Both the position numbers and the translations under genes were made by a program. A stretch of 64,000 bases of DNA from Microvirga sp052115485 (GTDB lineage: Bacteria; Pseudomonadota; Alphaproteobacteria; Rhizobiales; Beijerinckiaceae), in contig NZ_JBFRGU010000005.1 of assembly GCF_052115485.1 (NCBI RefSeq), positions 124,001 to 188,000 on the forward strand, written 5' to 3'. Each line of letters begins with the position of its first letter. The stretch's first letter is position 1. The notes under the pieces were generated by a model. The model was not told the DNA's origin. It did not search any database and saw only the letters and a program-made list of their open reading frames with translations. Shown piece by piece: positions 28,190 to 37,267 of this stretch.

Positions 28190-28876
28190 TCAGAAGCAGA
28201 GATGTTGCTGACCGTCCGGACCCCAGAAGGTGTCCGAGGTTGAATCGTAGGTGGGGAACCTGCGCGAGCAATAGGAAATCCAGGTCTGGCCCGACCATTG
28301 CGGGAAGCCGCCACCGCCGCCGCTAAAGAAGCCCGGCGAGAGCCCGATGCTGCCCGTCGACGTGGGCTCGATCCCGGTGTTCAGATAGCCCAAACCCCGA
28401 GGATATCCGTATTCATAGCCGACCTGGTTCATCGGGCTGTAGTATTGCCTCCAGCTCTGCTGCGCTGGCCCGCGGACGATGCTGCCCGTCGACGTCACGT
28501 CATACCCGGGGGACCGATACCGCGACGCATAATAGGCTGGATACCGGTAGCGCCAGGAGCTCGCGCCGGCGACCCGCCGGATGGGCGCTACGGCGTAATA
28601 TCTCCGCGTGCTCACCACGTAGGTTCGCCCGTGGCGCATCGCCACGCGCCTGTGAGTGACCACGTGAGTCGGACGCATCGCGACGCGATGCACGGTGCGA
28701 TGGGTGCGTACGTGCCGAACCGTGTATTGCGTGTAGGTGGCGTTTTTCGCGTTTTGCAGGATCGCCGTCAGATCATCCGACGACAAAGGTTTCGCCTCAA
28801 GTGAGGCAGATGCAGCTAGTAAAGATACGCTACCGATCGCCGCTGCCGCCAAGGTTGTAAGGATGGCTTTGCGCAT
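28190..28876 (-). CDS. BA14K-like exported protein, Arg/His/Tyr-rich
   Basis: 228-aa predicted secreted protein with a signal peptide (MRKAILTTLAAAAIGSVSLLAASASLEA). Next comes SSDDLTAILQNAKNATYTQYTV, a strongly basic Arg/His stretch (about residues 50-95) and two copies of a TSTGSI motif. The C-terminus YCSRRFPTYDSTSDTFWGPDGQ ends QHLCF and mirrors the end of the neighbouring BA14K-like protein, so the two are diverged paralogues. Function unknown; cell-envelope or surface role inferred. Confidence 0.75.
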   Translation of the reverse strand: MRKAILTTLAAAAIGSVSLLAASASLEAKPLSSDDLTAILQNAKNATYTQYTVRHVRTHRTVHRVAMRPTHVVTHRRVAMRHGRTYVVSTRRYYAVAPIRRVAGASSWRYRYPAYYASRYRSPGYDVTSTGSIVRGPAQQSWRQYYSPMNQVGYEYGYPRGLGYLNTGIEPTSTGSIGLSPGFFSGGGGGFPQWSGQTWISYCSRRFPTYDSTSDTFWGPDGQQHLCF

Positions 28877-28880
28877 GAGA

Positions 28881-28924
28881 ATTCTCCTAGACTGTACGGG
28901 AGAGGTAATTCTCCTAGGCTGTAC
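28881..28924. repeat. Short direct repeat upstream of the second BA14K-like gene
   Basis: ATTCTCCTAGACTGTAC (28881-28897) recurs as ATTCTCCTAGGCTGTAC (28908-28924), 27 bp apart, straddling the ribosome-binding site (minus strand AGGAGAATT). It looks like a local tandem duplication of the leader. The rest of 28925-29138 shows no gene. Confidence 0.65.
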
Positions 28925-29138
28925 TCGATAGGTAATGTCTCCACGGGAGCGCAGTTCCGTTTAATGACTTTGCCAATTATCATATCTTCGTCATCGAGCG
29001 CGCAATTTGACCGACGAGAACCGTAGCATTAAGTCATATCTGTCCCAGAATCTTCAATGCTTTCATTTTTGTGCTGTTATTCTCAGACGAAGACTGAGTT
29101 CTTACAACGCACTGCGTCCTTATGACCTGAAGATTAGC

Positions 29139-30449
29139 TTAGAGAATAAATCGGCTAAGGTCTGTATTCTTAGCTAAGCTTTCCACTTGGTCGCGCACAT
29201 AAGCCGCATCGATCGTCACGCTGTCGCCCGAGCGGTCGGGTGCGGTGAAGGAGATATCGTCGAGCACGCGCTCGAGCACCGTCTGCAGGCGGCGCGCGCC
29301 GATATTCTCGACGGAATCGTTCACCTCGACGGCGACCTTCGCCAAAGCGTCGATGGAATCGTCGGTGAAAACCAGTTCGACGCCTTCCGTGCGCATGAGC
29401 GCGACAGATTGCTTGACGAGGCTCGCCTCGGTCTCGGTGAGGATGCGTTTGAAGTCCTCGACCGTGAGCGGCGACAGTTCCACGCGGATCGGCAGCCGGC
29501 CCTGCAATTCGGGCAGGAGATCCGACGGCTTCGAGACGTGAAACGCGCCCGAGGCGATGAACAGAATGTGATCGGTCTTCACCGAACCATGCTTGGTGGA
29601 AACGGTCGTGCCCTCGATGAGGGGTAGAAGATCGCGCTGCACGCCTTCGCGAGAGACATCCGCACCGGAACGGCCCTCGCGGGCGCAAATCTTGTCGATT
29701 TCGTCGAGGAAAACGATGCCGTTGTTCTCCACCTGCCGGATCGCCTCCTGCACGATGGCGTCCTGATCCAGGAGCTTGTCGGATTCCTCCGTCACGAGCG
29801 GCTCGTAGGCTTCCTTCACGGTCGTGCGCCGCGCCTTCGCGCGCCCGCCGAAGGCCTTGCCGAACATGTCGTTCAGGTTGATCGCACCGACGGATGCGCC
29901 CGGCATGCCGGGGATCTCGAACATCGGCATCCCTTGCGGGCCGCTCGACTGCACCTCGATCTCGATTTCCTTGTCGTCGAGTTCGTTGTCGCGCAGCTTG
30001 CGGCGGAAGCTTTCACGCGTCGGAGCACTCGCGGTGGTGCCGACCAGCGCATCGAGCACGCGCTCTTCCGCCGCGAGATGCGCCTTCGCCTGCACCTGTT
30101 TACGACGCTCGTCGCGTACGAGGCCGATGCCGATCTCCACGAGATCGCGCACGATCTGCTCCACGTCGCGGCCGACGTAACCCACTTCCGTGAACTTCGT
30201 CGCTTCGATCTTGATGAAGGGCGCATTGGCGAGCCGCGCGAGACGGCGCGAAATCTCCGTCTTGCCGCAACCCGTCGGCCCGATCATCAGGATGTTCTTC
30301 GGCGCCACTTCCTCCCGCAACGATCCATCGAGCTGCTGGCGCCGCCAGCGATTGCGCAAGGCAATCGCGACGGCCCGCTTCGCATCGTGCTGACCGACGA
30401 TGTAGCGGTCGAGTTCGGAGACGATTTCGCGGGGGGAGAATGTGGTCAT
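29139..30449 (-). CDS. hslU: ATP-dependent protease ATPase subunit HslU (ClpY)
   Basis: AAA+ unfoldase partner of HslV. 436 aa from ATG 30449 (MTTFSPREIVSELDRYIVGQ). Walker A is GPTGCGKT at 57-64; the pore-loop motif is GYVGRD; Walker B is GIVFLDEIDKIC; sensor regions follow, with the conserved C-terminus SLAKNTDLSRFIL that activates HslV. Its start overlaps the stop of an upstream membrane-protein gene (ATGA). The insertion I-domain spans about 110-240. Confidence 0.96.
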   Translation of the reverse strand: MTTFSPREIVSELDRYIVGQHDAKRAVAIALRNRWRRQQLDGSLREEVAPKNILMIGPTGCGKTEISRRLARLANAPFIKIEATKFTEVGYVGRDVEQIVRDLVEIGIGLVRDERRKQVQAKAHLAAEERVLDALVGTTASAPTRESFRRKLRDNELDDKEIEIEVQSSGPQGMPMFEIPGMPGASVGAINLNDMFGKAFGGRAKARRTTVKEAYEPLVTEESDKLLDQDAIVQEAIRQVENNGIVFLDEIDKICAREGRSGADVSREGVQRDLLPLIEGTTVSTKHGSVKTDHILFIASGAFHVSKPSDLLPELQGRLPIRVELSPLTVEDFKRILTETEASLVKQSVALMRTEGVELVFTDDSIDALAKVAVEVNDSVENIGARRLQTVLERVLDDISFTAPDRSGDSVTIDAAYVRDQVESLAKNTDLSRFIL

Positions 30450-31516
30450 GAGCTCGTCAGAGGATGAGGAAGATTGCGGGCGATTTGAGGCGGAAGGAGC
30501 TTGAGAAACGCTGCGCGCACAGGACGCCACCCGGCCGAGAGCAGGAGTACGAAGGTGCCGAGGACGAGAAGGGTCAGCGGTATCGTCGAGCCCTCCGATC
30601 CGACATTCCTGATGAGCGTGGAGAACGCGAAGCCAGCGTAAAAAAGTCCCGACACCAGAATCGCGCGGCGATCGATGACAACGGCGGCGACGCCGATCAG
30701 AATGAAGAGCGTGAGGATCGCAACGGCGCTCACGATCGACGAATGACCACTTGCCGCGATGCCGCCGATCAGCGCGTGAACGATGAGCGGAGCCGCCAGC
30801 ATATGAAGCCAGAAGGCGATGTCCGTGCGTCGGGTTTCCCGCTGCGGATCGGAAAGATCAAACCGCATTGCCAGAGCGAAGGTGACGAGTCCCAGTCCGC
30901 CGATGACGATCCTCAGATAGATCGCGGGAATTTCCGGAAACAGCGTGAAGACAAGACCGACCAGGGCCGCCACCAACGCCGCCGTACCGGCGGCAATCGT
31001 AATCGGGACCCGGAATCGCAGATAGTGAAGCCCGACCATCGCCACGGTGATCGCGAAGGCGAGCGTCACAAGACCCGATGAATGGGAGGCGACACCGAAA
31101 AGGTCGAGGAAGCCCGCCCTCTGAGGCTCGCTCTCCGTCAAAGCGAGAAGGCGATCCGCCGTCCTGAACACCGCGAAAGCATAGGTGCATAGGAGCACGA
31201 TGCTGGGGAGCGCCATGCGGCGGCGGCGCGTGAAGAATTCAGCGAGCAGCCACGCCGCAATCGCGACCACGGCCCACATTCCCGCCGGACCGGCTGTTTG
31301 GCTCGCCAGATAGCTGAGCGCGCCCAGAAAAAGGCCGAGCCCGAGCGTCACGAAAATATCGCTGAAGCCGGTGATGAACCGCAGCTTTTCGTCATCCTCC
31401 GATTCCGGAATGACCGTCGCGGCGATCTCCCGCGCCAGGGCCCGCAGATCTCCGGCCTGCTGGTCTGAGAGGATTCCCCTGGAGATTCCTGCTTCCAGGA
31501 CGTCTTCGCTAATCAT
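30446..31516 (-). CDS. Polytopic membrane protein of unknown function encoded between hslV and hslU
   Basis: 356 aa. An N-terminal soluble segment of about 45 residues (MISEDVLEAGISRGILSDQQAGDLRALAREI) is followed by roughly ten hydrophobic helices to about residue 335. The helix-rich N-terminus followed by a membrane array recalls DUF2157/DUF4401-type proteins, but I cannot assign it. Both ends overlap neighbours by four bases (ATGA with hslV upstream, ATGA with hslU downstream), so all three are almost certainly translated from one message. Related rhizobia often have an acetyltransferase gene in this slot. A role in envelope stress or proteolysis is inference only. Confidence 0.8.
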   Translation of the reverse strand: MISEDVLEAGISRGILSDQQAGDLRALAREIAATVIPESEDDEKLRFITGFSDIFVTLGLGLFLGALSYLASQTAGPAGMWAVVAIAAWLLAEFFTRRRRMALPSIVLLCTYAFAVFRTADRLLALTESEPQRAGFLDLFGVASHSSGLVTLAFAITVAMVGLHYLRFRVPITIAAGTAALVAALVGLVFTLFPEIPAIYLRIVIGGLGLVTFALAMRFDLSDPQRETRRTDIAFWLHMLAAPLIVHALIGGIAASGHSSIVSAVAILTLFILIGVAAVVIDRRAILVSGLFYAGFAFSTLIRNVGSEGSTIPLTLLVLGTFVLLLSAGWRPVRAAFLKLLPPQIARNLPHPLTSS

Positions 31517-32064
31517 GTGTCGAGGCTTTCTATAACAATATTGCTATTGGTATAGACGCAGATCTCGGCCGCGATGGAAAGGGAGCGACGCACGATGGCT
31601 TCCGCATCCTTGTCGCTGTCGGCGAGAGCGCGGGCGGCGGCGAGTGCGTAGTTGCCGCCCGAGCCGATGGCCATGATGCCACCTTCGGGCTCAAGCACGT
31701 CGCCCGAACCTGAGAGAAGCAGGCCGACCTCCTTGTCGGCGACGAGCATCATCGCTTCGAGCCGGCGTAAATAGCGATCCGTGCGCCAATCCTTCGTCAG
31801 CTCCACGCAGGCGCGGGTGAGCTGACCGGGATATTGTTCGAGCTTCGCCTCGAGCCGTTCGAACAAGGTGAACGCATCCGCCGTCGCGCCGGCAAAGCCG
31901 CCGATCACACCGCCCTTGGCGAGGCGGCGCACTTTGCGCGCATTGCCCTTCACGATGGTCTGGCCGAGGCTCACCTGCCCGTCGCCGCCGATGACGACCC
32001 GGTCACCTTTTCGCACCATCAGGATCGTCGTCGCGTGCATGAGGGGCGATGCATTGTCTGACAC
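31513..32064 (-). CDS. hslV: ATP-dependent protease subunit HslV
   Basis: Threonine protease of the HslVU complex. The catalytic threonine is the first T of TTILMVRKGDRVVIGGDGQVSLG, reached after removal of a short N-terminal peptide. Other family blocks are GGFAGATADAFTLFERLE and AIGSGGNYALAAARAL. I chose GTG 32064, seven bases after GGAG, giving 183 aa with an 11-residue propeptide; ATG 32040 would leave only MHA before the threonine. Divergent from hisB across 170 bp. Confidence 0.95.
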   Translation of the reverse strand: MSDNASPLMHATTILMVRKGDRVVIGGDGQVSLGQTIVKGNARKVRRLAKGGVIGGFAGATADAFTLFERLEAKLEQYPGQLTRACVELTKDWRTDRYLRRLEAMMLVADKEVGLLLSGSGDVLEPEGGIMAIGSGGNYALAAARALADSDKDAEAIVRRSLSIAAEICVYTNSNIVIESLDT

Positions 32065-32234
32065 GGGGGAGCTCCGGCGGAGGGGGGAGGGCAAGGGAAA
32101 GGGATGGCGGGGAGATTCGAGCCTCTTTAACCCCGTCACTTAATCATCGGCCGCTCAAAAGCAACGCGGGTAGCGTTTCTTCGCGCGCCGTTATAGAACG
32201 CCCTCGTCTCACCCCGCTACGCAAGGATGAAAGT

Positions 32235-32822
32235 ATGCGCGCCGCGAGCGTCAGCCGTCGCACCGCCGAGACCGATGTCGCCGTGTCGATTGCCCTTGAT
32301 GGCACCGGCAAGGCCGAGATCGCGACCGGGGTCGGTTTCCTGGACCACATGCTCGAATTGTTCGCGAGACATGGTCTGTTCGACCTGACCGTGAAGGTGA
32401 CGGGCGATTTGCACGTGGACCAGCACCATACGACGGAAGACGCCGGCATTGCGCTCGGACAGGCGATCCTGAAGGCGCTTGGCGATAAAAAAGGCATTCT
32501 GCGCTACGCCGACATCCACATGCCCATGGACGAGACCCTGACCCGGATCGCCGTCGACATCTCGGGCCGCCCGTTCCTCGTGTTCCGTACGACCTTCCCG
32601 ACGGAGAAGATCGGCATGTTCGACACGGAGCTGGTGCGCGAGTTCTTCCAGGCCTTCGCCATGAATTCCGGCCTCACGCTCCATGTGGAAACCCTCTACG
32701 GCGACAACAGCCATCATATCGCGGAGAGCTGTTTCAAGGGTCTGGCACGGGCCTTGCGTCAGGCCGTGTCGGTGGACCCAAGAGAGGGGGGACGCGTTCC
32801 CTCCACGAAGGGCACGCTCTAG
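32235..32822 (+). CDS. hisB: Imidazoleglycerol-phosphate dehydratase HisB
   Basis: Sixth step of histidine synthesis. 195 aa, monofunctional (no phosphatase domain). The metal-binding motifs are DQHHTTEDAGIALG and DNSHHIAESCFKGLARALR; a GVGFLDHMLE block comes first. ATG 32235 follows AAGGA; the upstream extension of the open frame is unconserved. First of hisB, DUF2628, hisH, hisA, hisF. Confidence 0.96.
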   Translation: MRAASVSRRTAETDVAVSIALDGTGKAEIATGVGFLDHMLELFARHGLFDLTVKVTGDLHVDQHHTTEDAGIALGQAILKALGDKKGILRYADIHMPMDETLTRIAVDISGRPFLVFRTTFPTEKIGMFDTELVREFFQAFAMNSGLTLHVETLYGDNSHHIAESCFKGLARALRQAVSVDPREGGRVPSTKGTL

Positions 32823-32937
32823 ATTCCCGATTCCGGTTCTTTCAATGCCGGACCAGGATCTTGAGTTCTTGTCATGGTGCGTGATCTTCCGGCGAACCGG
32901 TAATCGCCAGGATCATGCTTCTGGGAGCGGGACGACC

Positions 32938-33429
32938 ATGAAAACCTACACCTTGCACCTGCCGCGCGATGCGCGGCCAGGTGATGCAACCGATTTGGAC
33001 AAAGCCCAGGTCGTGAAAGACGGCTTCTCCTGGGCAGCCTTCTTCTTCATGTTCCTCTGGTTTTTCTATCATCGGCTCTGGCTCGCGGGCATCGGCGTGT
33101 TTCTCGCCGTCGGCGCGCTCGACCTCGCCATGAATGCGCTGAACGTCCATCCGGTTTCCGTGACCCTCACGCACGTTCTTGTCGCCACCCTGATCGGGTT
33201 GGAGGCGAACAGCCTGAGACGCTGGACGCTCGCGCGGCGCGGCCTGCCCGTCGTCGACGTCGTGAGCGCCGGCAATCGGGACGAGGCGGAGACCAAGTTT
33301 TTCGTGCGTTGGCTGCAACGGACGGCGACGGACCAGCGGCCAGCACCTGCCGTTCCCCCGACGACAACGCCGAACCGCAGGATCGACCCTGTGATCGGCC
33401 TTTTTCCTGATGCGGAGCGTCCCCTGTGA
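32938..33429 (+). CDS. DUF2628 membrane protein in the his cluster
   Basis: 163 aa with two or three hydrophobic segments (about 30-48, 50-66 and 76-92) after a conserved start MKTYTLHLPRDARPGDA and DGFSWAAFFFMFLWFFYHRLW. The C-terminal third is soluble. DUF2628 proteins sit between hisB and hisH in many alphaproteobacteria; their role is unknown. ATG 32938 is supported by GGGAG ten bases upstream and by this conserved start. Its stop overlaps the hisH GTG (GTGA). Confidence 0.82.
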   Translation: MKTYTLHLPRDARPGDATDLDKAQVVKDGFSWAAFFFMFLWFFYHRLWLAGIGVFLAVGALDLAMNALNVHPVSVTLTHVLVATLIGLEANSLRRWTLARRGLPVVDVVSAGNRDEAETKFFVRWLQRTATDQRPAPAVPPTTTPNRRIDPVIGLFPDAERPL

Positions 33430-34076
33430 GCGTCGCCATCGTCGATTACGGTTCCGGAAATCTGCACTCCGCCGCGAAAGCCTTTGAACGCGCGGCGCGG
33501 GAGGCGGGACTTTCCGACACCATCACCGTGACCTCGGACCCGGACGTGGTCGCCAAGGCCGACCGCATCGTGCTGCCGGGCGTCGGCGCGTTCGCCGATT
33601 GCCGTCGCGGCCTCCATGCGGTTCCCGGCATGGTCGACGCGCTCAATCGCACCGTGCGCGAACGGGGTCACCCGTTCCTCGGCATCTGCGTCGGCATGCA
33701 GCTCATGGCGACGCGAGGCCTCGAGCACGTGACTTCTCAAGGTCTCGACTGGATTCCGGGCGACGTCAAAGCCATCGTGCCGGATGATTCCGCGTTGAAG
33801 ATTCCGCATATGGGCTGGAACACCCTCGAGGTGCGCCACGCGCATCCTCTGCTCGACGGTATCGAGACCGGCCCTACCGGTCTGCATGCCTATTTCGTGC
33901 ATTCCTATGCCCTGCAGGCCACCGACTCGCGCGATATCGTCGCCACCACGTCCTATGGCGGAGCGGTGACGGCGATGGTCGGGCGCGACAACATCGTCGG
34001 CACGCAATTTCACCCCGAAAAAAGCCAGACCCTCGGTCTCAAGCTCATTGCCAATTTCCTGAGGTGGCGTCCGTGA
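33426..34076 (+). CDS. hisH: Imidazole glycerol phosphate synthase glutaminase subunit HisH
   Basis: Supplies ammonia to HisF. 216 aa class I glutaminase: catalytic Cys88 in LGICVGMQ and His196/Glu198 in QFHPEKS. Starts at GTG 33426 (MSVAIVDYGSGNLHSA), overlapping the DUF2628 stop. Overlaps hisA by four bases. Confidence 0.96.
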   Translation: MSVAIVDYGSGNLHSAAKAFERAAREAGLSDTITVTSDPDVVAKADRIVLPGVGAFADCRRGLHAVPGMVDALNRTVRERGHPFLGICVGMQLMATRGLEHVTSQGLDWIPGDVKAIVPDDSALKIPHMGWNTLEVRHAHPLLDGIETGPTGLHAYFVHSYALQATDSRDIVATTSYGGAVTAMVGRDNIVGTQFHPEKSQTLGLKLIANFLRWRP

Positions 34077-34816
34077 TTCTCTTTCCCGCCATCGATCTCA
34101 AAGAGGGCCGTTGCGTCCGCCTGATTCAGGGCGACATGGATCAGGCCACGATCTTCAACGACGATCCGTCGGCGCAAGCCGCCGCGTTCGAGGCACAAGG
34201 CTTCGAATGGCTGCATGTGGTCGATCTCGACGGCGCTTTCGCGGGCAAGCCCATGAACGCCGCCGCCGTCGAAGGCATTTTGAAACGCATCAAGATCCCG
34301 GTGCAGCTCGGGGGCGGCATCCGCGACATGAAGACCGTGGAAGGATGGCTCGCCAAGGGTGTCGCGCGCGTCATCATCGGCACGGCCGCCGTGCGCGATC
34401 CCGCCTTCGTGCGGGAGGCTGCGCGGCTCCATCCCGGCAAGATTGCGGTGGGCATCGACGCCAAGGACGGGCTTGTCGCCGTCGAAGGCTGGGCGCAGAC
34501 CTCGACCCTGACGGCGGAAGAACTCGGCCGCCGTTTCGAGGATGCGGGCGTTGCCGCGATCATCTACACCGACATCGCCCGCGACGGCATTCTCAAGGGC
34601 CTCAACATCCCAATGACTCTGGCGCTGGCGAATTCGGTCTCGATTCCCGTGATCGCCTCGGGCGGCTTGGGCTCCATGGCCGACATCGAACGTCTCACGC
34701 AACCCGATTGCGCCATTCTCGGCGGCGCGATCTCGGGGCGCGCGCTCTATGACGGCCGCATCGATCCCGATCAGGCGTTGGCGCTGCTGAAAACCGTGCG
34801 GCGGGAGGCGGTCTGA
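34073..34816 (+). CDS. hisA: ProFAR isomerase HisA
   Basis: Fourth histidine step, a TIM barrel paralogous to HisF. 247 aa; Asp8 in MILFPAIDLKEG is the first catalytic aspartate and the second is in YTDIARDG. GTG 34073 with GAGG eight bases upstream is preferred over GTG 34064. Stop and hisF start share one base (TGATG). Confidence 0.95.
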   Translation: MILFPAIDLKEGRCVRLIQGDMDQATIFNDDPSAQAAAFEAQGFEWLHVVDLDGAFAGKPMNAAAVEGILKRIKIPVQLGGGIRDMKTVEGWLAKGVARVIIGTAAVRDPAFVREAARLHPGKIAVGIDAKDGLVAVEGWAQTSTLTAEELGRRFEDAGVAAIIYTDIARDGILKGLNIPMTLALANSVSIPVIASGGLGSMADIERLTQPDCAILGGAISGRALYDGRIDPDQALALLKTVRREAV

Positions 34817-35601
34817 TGCTGAAAGTCCGTCTCATCCCCTGCCTCGACGTGAAGGACGGGCGCGTCGTCAAAGGCGTGCAATTCGTCGATCTCGTCGATG
34901 CGGGCGATCCGGTCGAAGCCGCGAAAGCCTATGATGCCGCAGGCGCGGACGAACTCTGCTTCCTCGACATCACCGCAAGCCATGAAGCGCGCGGCATCCT
35001 GCTCGATGCGGTGCGTCGCACGGCGGAAGCCTGCTTCATGCCGCTCACCGTCGGCGGAGGCGTGCGCACGGTCGAGGACATCCGCAAGCTTCTGCTCGCA
35101 GGCGCGGACAAAGTGTCGATCAATACCGCCGCCGTGAACAACCCCGATTTCGTACGCGAAGCCTCCGAAAAGTTCGGCGCGCAATGCATCGTCGTCGCCA
35201 TCGACGCGAAGAAGGTGTCCAGCGAGGGTGAACAACCGCGCTGGGAAATTTTTATCCATGGCGGACGCACATCCACCGGCATCGATGCCATTGAATTTGC
35301 AAAGAAGGTGGCGGATCTCGGCGCGGGCGAATTGTTGGTCACGTCCATGGATCGCGACGGCACCAAGGGCGGCTATGATCTCGCGCTCGTGCGCGCCATC
35401 GCGGACGCGGTTTCAGTCCCCGTCATCGCTTCCGGCGGCGTCGGCAATCTCGACCATCTGGTCGAAGGCATCCGCGACGGCCACGCCAGCGCCGTGCTTG
35501 CCGCCTCGATCTTCCACTTCGGCACGTACACGATTGCCGAGGCGAAGGATTACATGGCGAAGGCGGGCTTGAAGATGCGGTTGGATAGCCCGCAACCTTA
35601 A
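34816..35601 (+). CDS. hisF: Imidazole glycerol phosphate synthase cyclase subunit HisF
   Basis: Forms IGP and AICAR with HisH. 261-aa TIM barrel with Asp11 (LIPCLDVKDGRVVKG) and the second acidic residue in TSMDRDGTKGGYD; VAIDAKK lies between. Followed by a 220-bp gap with a palindromic repeat before hisE. Confidence 0.96.
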   Translation: MLKVRLIPCLDVKDGRVVKGVQFVDLVDAGDPVEAAKAYDAAGADELCFLDITASHEARGILLDAVRRTAEACFMPLTVGGGVRTVEDIRKLLLAGADKVSINTAAVNNPDFVREASEKFGAQCIVVAIDAKKVSSEGEQPRWEIFIHGGRTSTGIDAIEFAKKVADLGAGELLVTSMDRDGTKGGYDLALVRAIADAVSVPVIASGGVGNLDHLVEGIRDGHASAVLAASIFHFGTYTIAEAKDYMAKAGLKMRLDSPQP

Positions 35602-35638
35602 GCCACGGTGTCGTTCCGGGCGAAACCGAGAGACAGAG

Positions 35639-35742
35639 CCTCACCCTGAGGAGGCCGTAGGCCGTCTCGAAGGGCGAGGCGTTTCCAGTGCGCACTGGAG
35701 CCTCCTTCGAGACGCGGCTTCGCCGCTCCTCAGGATGAGGGT
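35639..35742. repeat. Interspersed palindromic repeat, family 2, copy 1
   Basis: CCTCACCCTGAGGAG...CGTCTCGAAGG pairs with CCTTCGAGACG...CTCCTCAGGATGAGG, an imperfect hairpin of about 104 bp. Copies lie at 37268-37372 and 49749-49847. It sits between hisF and hisE. Confidence 0.85.
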
Positions 35743-35821
35743 GAGTGAATGGCCCTCTTTCGGAAAAGCTGGCTTTTCAAAGCTAAATTGCGCTATTGAG
35801 CCCCCAAACAAAGACAGAGCC

Positions 35822-36142
35822 ATGACCTCTTTCACCCTTGCCGACCTCGCTGCCATCGTCGCCGAGCGCGCGAAAGCGCCCGTGACGGAATCCTACACGG
35901 CGAAACTTCTCGCGGATGGGCCTGCCAAGGCCGCGAAAAAGCTTGGCGAGGAGGCGGTGGAGGCCGTCATTGCGGCGGTGGCGCAGGATCGCGCCAATCT
36001 CACCGCCGAGGCGGCGGACGTGCTCTATCATCTCTTGGTCGTGTTGCAGGGCGCAAAAATTCCCTTAAGTGATGTGATGGCCGAACTGGAGCGCCGCACA
36101 GCGCAATCCGGATTGGCCGAAAAGGCCGCTCGCGGTCATTGA
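35822..36142 (+). CDS. hisE: Phosphoribosyl-ATP pyrophosphatase HisE
   Basis: Second step of histidine synthesis. 106-aa all-alpha MazG-like enzyme: KAAKKLGEEAVEAVIAA and EAADVLYHLLVVL carry the acidic metal ligands. ATG 35822 begins MTSFTLADLAAIV; the longer open frame upstream runs through the repeat and is discounted. HisI, the next enzyme, is not in this window. Confidence 0.94.
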   Translation: MTSFTLADLAAIVAERAKAPVTESYTAKLLADGPAKAAKKLGEEAVEAVIAAVAQDRANLTAEAADVLYHLLVVLQGAKIPLSDVMAELERRTAQSGLAEKAARGH

Positions 36143-36250
36143 ACGACGAGCGTCGCCAAGAGACGACGCAAAAGAGGAAACGCCAGAGCGAGACAGCGTC
36201 CCACCCTTCGGGAAGTCCTCGTTCGAACCAGAACAAGAAAGGCGTCTTCG

Positions 36251-37228
36251 ATGGATCAGCGCGTCATGCCGCTATCGTCGTCCGATGAGGATAACCTCTC
36301 GCCCTATCGCATCTTCTCGCGAGACGAATGGGCGCAATTGCGCGCCGATGCACCGCTGACCCTCACTGCGGAAGAGGTGTTGCGCCTGCAATCCCTCAAC
36401 GATCCGATCTCGCTCGACGAGGTCGCCGCGATCTACCTGCCGCTCTCGCGCCTCCTGTCGCTTTATGTCGCGGCAACGCAGGGGCTGTTCAAGGCAACGC
36501 AGCGCTTCCTCATGGCCGAGAACGACGTGAAAGTGCCCTACATCATCGGCGTCGCGGGTTCGGTGGCTGTCGGAAAATCCACCACCGCGCGCGTCCTGCA
36601 GGCGCTTCTCACCCGCTGGCCCAACACGCCGAAGGTCGATCTCGTCACCACCGACGGCTTTCTCCTGCCGAACGCGGAATTGTCCCGCCTCGGTTTGATG
36701 GAGCGCAAGGGCTTCCCCGAGAGCTACGATACCGGCGCGCTGCTGCGGTTTCTGGCGGACATCAAGGCGGGCAAGCGCAACGTGCGCGCGCCACTCTACT
36801 CGCATCTCGTCTACGACGTGGTGCCGGGCGAGGAAGTCGTCGTCGACCGTCCCGACATTCTCATCGTCGAAGGCCTCAACGTGCTCCAGCCCGCGCGCAT
36901 GCCGCGCGACGGAACTGCGATCCCGTTCGTATCCGATTTCTTCGATTTTTCGGTCTATATCGACGCGGAGGAAGCCGATCTTCACCGCTGGTATGTGAAC
37001 CGCTTCCTGCGCCTGCGCCACACGGCCTTCCGCAACCCACTCTCCTATTTCCGTCGCTATGCGGAAATCTCTGAGGATGAGGCGATCACCATCGCCGAGG
37101 GCCTGTGGAACCGGATCAACCTGTTGAACCTGCGCGAAAACATTATTCCCACACGCCAGCGCGCCAGCCTGATTTTGAAGAAGGGCGCGAGCCACCGAAT
37201 CGAGACTGTGGCGTTGCGACGGCTTTGA
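36251..37228 (+). CDS. coaA: Pantothenate kinase, type I (CoaA)
   Basis: First step of coenzyme A synthesis. 325 aa; Walker A GVAGSVAVGKST at 100-111, then LVTTDGFLLPN, the YDTGALLRFL block and VVDRPDILIVEGLNVLQ. Typically feedback-inhibited by CoA. Lies 108 bp after hisE, a common alphaproteobacterial pairing. coaE, the last CoA step, is at 43 kb. Confidence 0.95.
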   Translation: MDQRVMPLSSSDEDNLSPYRIFSRDEWAQLRADAPLTLTAEEVLRLQSLNDPISLDEVAAIYLPLSRLLSLYVAATQGLFKATQRFLMAENDVKVPYIIGVAGSVAVGKSTTARVLQALLTRWPNTPKVDLVTTDGFLLPNAELSRLGLMERKGFPESYDTGALLRFLADIKAGKRNVRAPLYSHLVYDVVPGEEVVVDRPDILIVEGLNVLQPARMPRDGTAIPFVSDFFDFSVYIDAEEADLHRWYVNRFLRLRHTAFRNPLSYFRRYAEISEDEAITIAEGLWNRINLLNLRENIIPTRQRASLILKKGASHRIETVALRRL

Positions 37229-37267
37229 AGCACGCGACGCTCACCTCTTCCAGGGCGAATACCGCCA

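Noticed and set aside
36328..37074. Plus-strand 248-codon frame inside coaA
   Set aside because: Alternate frame of a well-supported pantothenate kinase; its Arg/Ala/Gly-rich translation is not protein-like.
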